A stretch of DNA of 64,000 nucleotides from Acetobacter thailandicus (GTDB lineage: Bacteria; Pseudomonadota; Alphaproteobacteria; Acetobacterales; Acetobacteraceae), in NCBI RefSeq assembly GCF_011516655.1, contig NZ_WOSV01000002.1, forward strand, positions 1 to 64,000. Direction: 5' to 3'. A program made the translations under genes and the position numbers. The notes under the pieces were generated by a model. That model saw only the letters and a program-made list of their open reading frames with translations, did not search any database and was not told the DNA's origin. Below, in pieces: positions 56,376 to 64,000 of the stretch (position 1 is its first letter; every line of letters begins with the position of its first letter).

Positions 56376-57674
56376 TTACTGAGCATTCAGGCCAAACAAT
56401 AATCTAAGAACAATAAAAAGAAGCGCACCCGCACCAAAACCGACGAGCGTGCCATTAAACCTGATAAACTGAAGGTCTTTACCGACACGCAGCTCAAGCT
56501 TTTCAGCGACCTGCACGCCATCCCAGCCGGTAACGACCTGAGCAATAAATTCTTCAATCTGCTCTCTGACAGACGGCAGCGCTCTGATCAGAACAGCATG
56601 CAGTTTATCAACAATTTCCTGCCGCAAGGCCTGATCATCTTTCAGCTGCCCGGCAAACCGCCCCAGCGCATCCTGCAACATTGACGCTATACGCCCATCG
56701 GGGTTTTCTGCGTCGGCTTCTGCCATACGACGAAACCGCCCCCAGATGTCTGACCACCAGACGACAACACTCTCATGCGACAAAATACCCGTGATCGCAC
56801 GTGACATTTCCTGGCTTCTTTCAGGATCATGCTCAATCCGGTCAATCTGCGCACGAGCCCATGATGTAAATCCTTCTCGCAGGCCTGAATTCTGAGGGTC
56901 AACACGATCAAGCTCCTTACTGACCGCGAACAACACTTTGGTTGCTATAGAACCACCAATAGCCCAGCCCAGGAAGCGCCCGCCCTGCTCACGCACACGA
57001 TCCTCAATCATTGTACGCAACGCGCTCTCACGCGCCTGCAACCCCTCTTTGACCTGCTCCAGCAAATATGAAAGCACTTCCTGATGGCGGTCATTATCAA
57101 CCATCGACCTGAGCGCTCTGGCCACGACCGGCGTCAGATTACTGCTACCCACCAGACCTGGTAAAATACGGCTTATAGCCTCTGAAGCACGGCCATCTTC
57201 AAGGCGGTCAAATGTCTGACGCACAGATGAAGAAAAAATACGTACCGCCATTTTCCGGGTTGCCGGATCATCAAGCGTTCCTGAAAGGATTGAGGGAATA
57301 TCCAGCCGGTCAAAAACCCGCTTAACCTCCTCTTCCGTCAAAACCTGACGAGAAACGAAACGCCCCAGAGCACGACCCAGACGCTCTTTTTGCGCAGGAA
57401 TGATCGCCGTATGCGGTACAGGCACCCCCAGCGGATGACGAAACAACGCAACAACAGCAAACCAGTCTGCCAGCCCGCCGACAACACCAGCCCGCGCACC
57501 AGAGCGCAGAACCTCCAGCCAGAAGGCCTCCTTAACCCAGCCTGCGGCCGGTGCCGCATACCCTGCCACAGTTAAAAGCACCATAAAGACAAGCAGAGCT
57601 GTCGCCGTCCACTGGTAGCGCCTGAGCGTTCTGCGCGCTTCTAAATCTGCTTCAGTATCAGGATAAGACGTCAT
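56376..57674 (-). CDS. DUF445 family membrane protein
   Basis: A 432-residue protein with a hydrophobic helix near residues 25-45, a second near 50-80 (GGLADWFAVVALFRHPLGVPVPHTAIIP), and a C-terminal helix (FGAGALLFIVLRLLFGL). The long helical middle would face one side of the membrane. The DWFAV...P.HTAIIP motif is diagnostic of DUF445 (YjiN-like). Function is unknown. ATG 57674 is used; a TTG at 57701 is possible. It is not linked to suf in function as far as the sequence shows. Confidence 0.75.
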   Translation of the reverse strand: MTSYPDTEADLEARRTLRRYQWTATALLVFMVLLTVAGYAAPAAGWVKEAFWLEVLRSGARAGVVGGLADWFAVVALFRHPLGVPVPHTAIIPAQKERLGRALGRFVSRQVLTEEEVKRVFDRLDIPSILSGTLDDPATRKMAVRIFSSSVRQTFDRLEDGRASEAISRILPGLVGSSNLTPVVARALRSMVDNDRHQEVLSYLLEQVKEGLQARESALRTMIEDRVREQGGRFLGWAIGGSIATKVLFAVSKELDRVDPQNSGLREGFTSWARAQIDRIEHDPERSQEMSRAITGILSHESVVVWWSDIWGRFRRMAEADAENPDGRIASMLQDALGRFAGQLKDDQALRQEIVDKLHAVLIRALPSVREQIEEFIAQVVTGWDGVQVAEKLELRVGKDLQFIRFNGTLVGFGAGALLFIVLRLLFGLNAQ

Positions 57675-57955
57675 AATTTTACCGACAGCACCCTCAGACA
57701 AACCGCCCAGGAGTACAACACATGCCAGAGAGAGAGAACGCTACCAGGGCTCGTAGCATGCTCATGTATATCTCACAGCACCAGGGAGACAAACCAGCAG
57801 GAGCATAAATGCAGCCATCGCTGATATCACCTCGCAAAATATGCCTCAGCCAGTATAGCAAGCACAACGATATTCTCTGAAACCGCAGAATCAGCGAGGT
57901 AAAAGCATTTCCTTAACCCATCTATCAGAGATATTTTATATAGTTCATTAAAATT
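57675..57955. other. Intergenic region upstream of the AsmA-like genes
   Basis: About 400 nt separate the diverging DUF445 and AsmA-like genes. No gene is seen. The right part is A/T-rich and holds the promoter candidate at 57956-57985. Confidence 0.4.
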
Positions 57956-57985
57956 TTGACACTTTCTTCACTTAAAAACCATAAA
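57956..57985 (+). promoter_or_regulatory. Candidate promoter of the AsmA-like gene
   Basis: TTGACA (57956-57961), an 18-nt spacer and CATAAA (57980-57985). It would give a leader of about 90 nt before the start at 58080. Confidence 0.45.
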
Positions 57986-58079
57986 AAATTATCTGGAAAG
58001 AAGGTGTTTATACCCTGTCATTCCTTGGTTTCTTATAATAACGCCTTGCAAATCCAGGCTTTTACCCTGTTACGAGAGC

Positions 58080-60209
58080 ATGTTAAGAACTGTCATGACC
58101 ACAAAAATATCTGCTTCTCATTTTTTAAAAAAACACCCGATTATATCAGCCTTCGGCGGTTTTTTTGTTTTGTTTTGTATACTTATTCTGTTCTGGTCGT
58201 GGGACTGGTTCATCCCCCTGATCAATACGCGCCTTACGGCGCTGCTGCACCGCAAAACAACAATTGAACACCTGCATATTTCCCCTGGGTTTGTAACAAC
58301 CGTACGCGTTGAGGGTTTAAAAATCACACAGCCCGCGACTTTCAGTGGCGAAAAACGTCCCTTTGCGACTGCACAGGAGATCACGGTTTCATTCAGTGTC
58401 ATCGATTTTATCAAAGACAGAAAAATTCATCTGCCAGCCGTTATGCTCAACGGTGCCGATGCCGATCTGATTGCTCTCAAAAATGATTTAAATAATTTTA
58501 CATTCACTGAAGATGGAAAACCTGCTCAGCAAAAAAGCTCAGGCTCATTCACTCTTCCTCAGATCGACAAACTCTCAGTTACTGCAACACGCCTGCATGT
58601 CGTCTACGCCCCCCTTCAGGCTGATATCACAGCGACAATTCAGGCTGATCCGACCACTCAGAACAGCAGAGGTATTCTGCATATCAATGCCAGTGGCCGC
58701 TATGCGAAACAGCCTGTCACAGCAACTTTTACGGGCGGAGCGCTACTCTCTGTCATGAGTGAAAATAACCCGTATCCTGTCGATCTGAAAATACAGAACG
58801 GTGAAACAACAGCCTCTCTGGCCGGGCAGATTGACCAGCCCATGACTTTCTCCGGCGCGCAGCTTAAACTCCATTTTGCCGGGCCGGATATGGCCTTGCT
58901 TTACCCCCTTACCGGCGTGCCCATTCCACACACTCCGGCTTACGCCATCACTGGCAACCTTGATTATAACCGCGACAAAATTGTTTTCAAAAACTTCTCA
59001 GGGCAGCTTGGAACCAGTGATATCGGCGGCACAATTCAGCTCAACCCACATACAAAACCAGTATTTGTTGAGGCTGAACTTTTTTCAAAACAGGTCAACC
59101 TGAGTGACCTCGGAGGTTTTATCGGCGCCTCTCCCGACAAAACCGCCCAACAGAAAAAAAGCGACGCCAGAAGCGATGCTATTTTACCTGAAACACCTAT
59201 CAATATTCCTAAGCTCAATGCTGTTAATGCACATCTGACGTATCACGGCACACATATTGAGAACAAAAACCTTCCGCTCGATAATATTGATGTCGATTTT
59301 TCTGTCACAAACGGAGCTATTACACTCAAAAAGCTAAATTTTGGTGTAGGAAGCGGCACCATAGCCAGCACAGCGAGCCTGAAACCCGCAGGAAAACTCT
59401 TTGACACGAGTGCCCGCGTTGATTTTTCACGCATTGACCTGGGTCATATTATGCAGGCCACTGTGAAGTCAAAAGCAAAAGGAATTATCGGTGGGCACAT
59501 GACACTCACCGCAAGAGGGAACTCTGTTGCCAGCCTGATGGCCGCAGGTAATGGAGGATTGACACTCATTCTCGATCAGGGCGGCAATATCACCGCTTTT
59601 TTACCCAATCTGCTCGGCCTGCAGCTTGCCAACGCTGTCATGACAGCTATTGGCATCCCCTCGCATACTGAAATACACTGCTTCATAACGGATATGCCTC
59701 TTAAAAATGGCATCGCTTCAACAAAGGCTTTACTGCTTGAAACAGGTGAGGCCCGCACCACGGGCACAGGCACGATAGATTTTCGTAATAATACACTCAA
59801 CTATTACCTGACGACACGCTCACGTGGCTTCACAATCGCCTCCCTCCCCGGAGCTTTTCATATTTATGGCCCGATAAAAGACCCCACCATTTTACCTGGT
59901 GCGGAAATTATTGGGCGTGCAGCCATCGCCGCCGGCCTGGGTGTCGTGTTCCCGCCTCTGGCACTTCTTCCGACAATCCAGCTCGGTGTCGGCAATAAAT
60001 CCCTCTGCGCCACAGCGGTAAAGGAAGTCAACGCGGCACCAAGCTCTGGCATTACCACCGGAAATCTATCTCGTTCCACCAGCACTCCGAATAAAAATGG
60101 CATTACAAACCACCAGCCTGCCCGACGCAGACCACCAGCAAAGTCAAACACTATGACACCAGCAGAAGTACGGGCAGCATGGCGTATAAAACTTGACCAG
60201 AAAAAATAA
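58080..60209 (+). CDS. AsmA-like envelope protein
   Basis: A 709-residue protein with one N-terminal membrane anchor (about 25-47, FFVLFCILILFWSWDWFIPL) and a long periplasmic beta-rich body of AsmA type. The start of the body (TTIEHLHISPGFVTTVRVEG) and repeated features such as GILHINASGRYAKQP, FKNFSGQLGTSDIGGTIQL and the C-terminal GGHMTLTARGNSVASLMAAG match the family. AsmA proteins are thought to move or regulate phospholipids at the envelope. The C-terminal 60 residues are Lys/Pro/Thr-rich. ATG 58080 is used; 58095 is an alternative. A second, broken copy follows. Confidence 0.8.
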   Translation: MLRTVMTTKISASHFLKKHPIISAFGGFFVLFCILILFWSWDWFIPLINTRLTALLHRKTTIEHLHISPGFVTTVRVEGLKITQPATFSGEKRPFATAQEITVSFSVIDFIKDRKIHLPAVMLNGADADLIALKNDLNNFTFTEDGKPAQQKSSGSFTLPQIDKLSVTATRLHVVYAPLQADITATIQADPTTQNSRGILHINASGRYAKQPVTATFTGGALLSVMSENNPYPVDLKIQNGETTASLAGQIDQPMTFSGAQLKLHFAGPDMALLYPLTGVPIPHTPAYAITGNLDYNRDKIVFKNFSGQLGTSDIGGTIQLNPHTKPVFVEAELFSKQVNLSDLGGFIGASPDKTAQQKKSDARSDAILPETPINIPKLNAVNAHLTYHGTHIENKNLPLDNIDVDFSVTNGAITLKKLNFGVGSGTIASTASLKPAGKLFDTSARVDFSRIDLGHIMQATVKSKAKGIIGGHMTLTARGNSVASLMAAGNGGLTLILDQGGNITAFLPNLLGLQLANAVMTAIGIPSHTEIHCFITDMPLKNGIASTKALLLETGEARTTGTGTIDFRNNTLNYYLTTRSRGFTIASLPGAFHIYGPIKDPTILPGAEIIGRAAIAAGLGVVFPPLALLPTIQLGVGNKSLCATAVKEVNAAPSSGITTGNLSRSTSTPNKNGITNHQPARRRPPAKSNTMTPAEVRAAWRIKLDQKK

Positions 60210-60225
60210 GAAAAAAGAGTAACAG

Positions 60226-60296
60226 TGCCTGAGGTGTGGCCGTACAACCAATAAACGAGATAACAGCGGTCATACCTCAGGCAAAAATATTTTTTA
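60226..60296 (+). terminator. Intrinsic terminator after the AsmA-like gene
   Basis: TGCCTGAGGT (60226-60235) pairs with ACCTCAGGCA (60274-60283), followed by AAAATATTTTTT. It separates the intact gene from the broken copy. Confidence 0.75.
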
Positions 60297-60436
60297 CTCC
60301 TTTACAATAATTTAATTTTTTAATAACTAAATTCTTTCATCAGGATAACCAGAAAACAAACAAAACAATCTGCCACTCTCAGATCAAAATAAAGCATACC
60401 ACTTCATCTGGTTGATTTTTAAAAAATAATAGATTT

Positions 60437-62767
60437 ATGAAAACTAATTTCCATGCTTCTTTTATCCAGATATATTCATTTAAATATAAAAAATATTTTC
60501 TTAAAAAAGCGCATTCTTGGCAGCCTTCTATGTTTTAGCGCAATTATTATTACTTATATTTTTTTCTGGTAGTGGGACTGGTTTATCCCTCAGCTCAACA
60601 CTCGCCTGAGCGCTCTGCTATGCCGCAAAGTCAGTATTGAACATCTCTCTATCTCTCCTGGTCTTACGACAACCATCCGGATGAAAGGGGTGAAAATTGC
60701 ACAACCCGATAATTTTTCAGATGCTGAAAATAATTTTGCAGAAGTAAAAGACGCCTCACTATCCTTTAATACGATAGACTATTTCATATTTAAAACTTTT
60801 AATTTTTCAAAAATTACACTCAACCATCCCGATATAGATCTCATTACACTAAAAAATAATATTAATAATTATACGTTCACCTCTCCTGGCAAAACCAGAA
60901 AAGAAGAATTATTTACACTCCTTCGTAATGGGCAGATTTATATCACTTCGGGCATTTTACATTTTACGCATGACCCTATGCAAACAGATGTTATTGCCAG
61001 GATAGAATCCACCCCTGGAGCAGCAGATGGACAAGGGTTTTTACGCATAAATGCCACAGGACGTTATGCTCAGCACCCTATAACTCTCTCATTTACCGGC
61101 GGAAACATTCTGACTGCTCTGGATGAACACACAGCTTATCCCATCCGTCTGACAGTTCAGAATGGCAGCACAGCTCTCTCAGTTACAGGGCAGATTGACC
61201 AGCCCCTTACTTTTATCGGAGCGCAGCTAAGATTCAAACTTACAGGGGCAGACATGTCCCGACTTGCTTCCATTACAGGCTGGCCAGCACCACAGACGCC
61301 CGGTTATGTTCTGACCGGTGCGCTAGATTACTCGCCTGAGAGAATTACTTTTAAAAACCTTTCTGGTAAAACCGGAGAGAGCGATATCAGCGGCACGGTA
61401 CAGATTACCCCTCATACAAGCCCACTTTTTATCGATGCCAGTCTTTTTTCACGCAATATGAACTCAAATGACCTGACTGGCTTTTATGACAGCAATAATC
61501 AGAGCCTGCCTTTGCATGACAACACAAATAACCAGGTCCTGTCAGATACTCCGGTCAATATTCCTAAATTATATAACGTGAATGCCCACATTCTTTTTCA
61601 GGGCGTACATCTCCAGAATAACAGGCTACCGCTCGATAACATTGACACAGAACTTTCTGTTTCCAACGGCAACATTGCTGTCCGACACCTGAACTTTAAA
61701 ATTGGAAATGGTACGATTGCCAGCTCAGCCAGCCTCCGCCCTCAGGGGGATGAATTTAAGGCTGCAGCCCGTATTGATTTTAACCAGCTGGATATAGCCC
61801 GCCTTACACGAACTAATATCGCATCACATGCACAGGGCATTATGGGAGGACACATCACCCTCACCTCAGAGGGGAACAGTATCGCAACTCTCATCGCTGG
61901 CGGAAGTGGCAACCTGACGCTTGTACTTGACCAGGGCGAAAATATAACTGCCTTTCTGCCCGATATTCTGGGAATGAGACTTACCAATGCTGTGCTCTCA
62001 GCCATAGGCAATCCATCCAATACTGAACTGCGTTGTCTGATTGCTGATATGCCTCTCAGAAACGGGATTTTCACAACAAAAGCTTTTTTCTTGCCACAAG
62101 TAAAATAAAAACTTTTGGTAATGGTATTATTGATTTTCGCAACAACACACTCGACTATTACCTGACCACTCATGCGCAGGATACAAAAGATAATCGTACA
62201 GCACAGTCTTTTCATATTACCGGCTCTATCAAAAACCCACAGATAACCGCTCATATAAATGGTGTCAGTCAGGCTGCAGCCACCTCTGCACTCAGAAACA
62301 TTTTTCCGCTTATTCAGTTCAGACCAGCAGCCCGGCAACAAATATTCACACCAGGCCTGCACGAAGAAAATACGCTTCTCAAAACGGAAATTATTAACAA
62401 CCTTGCCGCAGCAGTCGGTTTGAAATTTGCACTATCATCAGGTAACAGAGCTTTTCACCCTGAACTGAACAATAGTTCTCTGTGCAATGAGGCTATGGCG
62501 TATTCTTCATCCTTTTCACAGGCCAGCTCTTTTAATAGTGACACAGCAAAACAATCAGTAAATGCTTCTGAGAAGTCAGCACATCCTGATATCCCTCAGC
62601 AAACTCCGGCTTCCACAACAAATAATTACCCAAAATTATTGCCAGCTAAAGCAAAAAAATCAAACAAACACTCAGTGCTTTCTGATCGTGCAGCAGAAAT
62701 CAGAGCTATATGGGCAGAAAAATTAAAGCAGCCGCAGGAAGAAGACGAAAATATAAAACTTCCCTGA
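60437..62767 (+). pseudogene. Broken tandem paralogue of the AsmA-like gene
   Basis: Aligns along nearly its whole length with the intact gene at 58080-60209, including SIEHLSISPGLTTTIR, GGHITLTSEGNS and IIDFRNNTLDYYLTT. Three lesions break it: an A-run at 60503-60508 (one A too many) shifts the anchor; an amber TAG at 60570-60572 replaces the Ser of FWSWDWF; and a T-run at 62084-62089 (one T too few) shifts the last third. The middle frame (60681-62108) is 475 codons long and still well conserved. The sequence is richer in A+T than the intact copy. Two homopolymer changes could be read errors, but the amber codon could not easily be. Confidence 0.85.
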
Positions 62768-62796
62768 CAAGTATCATATTATGTGATCAGGGCGGT
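62762..62796 (+). terminator. Hairpin after the AsmA-like pseudogene
   Basis: CCCTGA (62762-62767) and TCAGGG (62787-62792) flank an inner ATCA/TGAT stem, followed by CGGTTTTA. The U-tract is short, so it is a weak terminator call. Confidence 0.4.
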
Positions 62797-62869
62797 TTTA
62801 CTTTCTGGCAATACCCGCAGGGCAGCAGCAAAATATCAGCTCCTGTATGTTTATTAATCCATCAGAACA

Positions 62870-62899
62870 TGAAAAAAGCCGCCCCTTTTCAAGGGCGGC
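62870..62899 (-). terminator. Intrinsic terminator of fusA
   Basis: GCCGCCC and GGGCGGC (62878-62899) form a G+C-rich stem. On the minus strand it is followed by six T. It starts about 29 nt after the fusA stop. Confidence 0.85.
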
Positions 62900-62927
62900 T
62901 CTTAACACAATAAGTTCTAATAAAAAC

Positions 62928-64000
62928 TTATTTAGAAGCAGACATAATCTCTTCAGCCACGTTACGTGGAACCGGATCATAATGATGGAACTGCATGGTG
63001 AAGGATGCACGACCCTTCGTCATAGAACGCAGATGAGAAATGTAACCAAACATTTCTTTCAGCGGCACATGAGCGCGAACCATAACGGTTGAACCTGAAG
63101 TTTCCTGGCTCTGGATCATACCACGACGACGGTTAAGGTCACCCACCACGTCACCAACATGGTCGTTAGGTGTTGTCACCTCTACGTCCATAATTGGCTC
63201 CAGAATAACCGGGCTGGCTTTTTTCATACCTTCGCGGAAACATGCTTTCGCAGCGATTTCGAAGGCAAGAGCTGACGAGTCAACGTCATGGTATTTACCG
63301 TCGAGCAGCGTGAACTGGAAGTCAACGGTCGGGAAGCCTGCAAGCACACCAGTTGAAGACTGAACGCGGATACCTTTTTCAACTGCCGGGATATATTCTT
63401 TAGGAATAGAACCACCGACAACTTTGTTTTCGAACAGGATACCTGCGTTACGCTCAAGAGGAGCGAACTCAATTTTCACTTCAGCGAACTGACCTGAACC
63501 ACCAGACTGTTTCTTGTGGGTATAGATCTCTGTGTGAGGCTGAGAAATCGTTTCACGATAAGCAACCTGAGGTGCACCAACGTTCGCATCAACGCCATAT
63601 TCACGACGCAGACGGTCAATGATGATGTCCAGATGCAGCTCACCCATACCTGACAGAATGGTCTGACCTGTTTCCTGATCGGTTTTCAGCTGCAGAGAAG
63701 GATCTTCACCAGCCAGCTTCTGCAGGGCCAGTGTCATTTTCTCAACGGCGTCTTTTGTGCGTGGCTCAACAGAGATGTCGATAACCGGAATCGGGAAAGT
63801 CATACGTTCCAGAATGACCGGATCAGATCCGTCTGCCAGCGTGTCACCGGTCTGTGTGTCTTTCAGACCAACGAAAGCTGCGATATCACCAGCATGAACT
63901 TCGCTCAGCTCAACGCGCTTATCAGCATGCATCTGATAGATACGACCGATACGCTCTTTGTGGCCTTTGGTTGTGTTCATAATGGTGTCGCCTGTTTTCA
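62928..64000 (-). CDS. fusA: Elongation factor G, C-terminal part (cut by window edge)
   Basis: The last about 357 residues of EF-G, which drives ribosome translocation. The frame continues to the window edge, reading KTGDT just before the in-frame Met at 63980, so the gene starts outside. Domain III has [23 protein letters not shown]. Domain IV has [14 protein letters not shown] sequence ([24 protein letters not shown]), and domain V ends [20 protein letters not shown]. The GTPase domain lies beyond the edge. Confidence 0.93.
   Translation of the reverse strand, partial: KTGDTIMNTTKGHKERIGRIYQMHADKRVELSEVHAGDIAAFVGLKDTQTGDTLADGSDPVILERMTFPIPVIDISVEPRTKDAVEKMTLALQKLAGEDPSLQLKTDQETGQTILSGMGELHLDIIIDRLRREYGVDANVGAPQVAYRETISQPHTEIYTHKKQSGGSGQFAEVKIEFAPLERNAGILFENKVVGGSIPKEYIPAVEKGIRVQSSTGVLAGFPTVDFQFTLLDGKYHDVDSSALAFEIAAKACFREGMKKASPVILEPIMDVEVTTPNDHVGDVVGDLNRRRGMIQSQETSGSTVMVRAHVPLKEMFGYISHLRSMTKGRASFTMQFHHYDPVPRNVAEEIMSASK

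Noticed and set aside
60503-62089. Homopolymer phase variation of the second AsmA-like gene
   Set aside because: The runs are only six bases, and an independent amber codon would still block translation of the anchor.

Overview
The window looks like a chromosomal segment of an alphaproteobacterium, most likely an acetic acid bacterium (Acetobacteraceae, Rhodospirillales). This rests on gene content and order: an apparent sphingolipid (ceramide) locus, the order nuoA-N / birA / coaX / RNase J / proS / lolCE / lolD, a hupB-lon-clpX-clpP-tig block, and a SUF operon led by an IscR-like Rrf2 regulator. Assignment is by protein recognition only; no database was searched and base composition was not measured.

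Layout. 1-991 has no intact gene but holds a decayed IS5-type transposase and a 9-bp inverted repeat. 992-10576 is a sphingolipid locus: fatty-acyl-AMP ligase, acyl carrier protein and serine palmitoyltransferase on +; a lipid-kinase (ceramide kinase-like) gene and a nucleotidyltransferase-like gene on -; then four genes overlapping by 4 nt on + (LptF-like, LptG-like, His-box lipid hydroxylase, NTP-transferase). 10606-17045 has gph, glmU-glmS, a DUF3108 protein, an IclR regulator and a glutathione peroxidase. 17073-36692 is one long minus-strand stretch: complex I (nuoA to nuoN), then birA, coaX, rnj, proS, lolC/E and lolD. nuoM is absent; a 66-nt open frame sits in its place between nuoL and nuoN. 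36881-37230 holds two tRNA-Val(UAC) genes in a 134-nt duplicated unit. 37274-43922 is hupB, lon, clpX, clpP and trigger factor, preceded by tRNA-Leu(UAG). 44174-49733 has the NAD(P)HX repair enzyme, a small membrane protein, a DEAD-box helicase with a long basic/acidic N-terminal extension, and an RlmD-type methyltransferase. 49687-56262 is the SUF operon (rrf2, sufB, C, D, S, U, T, sufA-like). After a DUF445 membrane protein come two tandem AsmA-like genes, the second broken by one nonsense and two frameshift changes. The right edge is the C-terminal part of fusA.

How the genes fit together. The left third is envelope-centred: sphingolipid synthesis and probable export, UDP-GlcNAc synthesis and lipoprotein release (Lol), echoed on the right by the AsmA-like proteins. 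The centre is respiration plus cofactor supply (biotin ligase, pantothenate kinase), and the right-centre is proteostasis and Fe-S assembly, which supplies the many Fe-S clusters of NuoB, E, F, G and I. The points most worth checking are the missing nuoM, the LptFG-like pair inside the sphingolipid locus, and matching palindromes about 90 nt upstream of lon and clpP.
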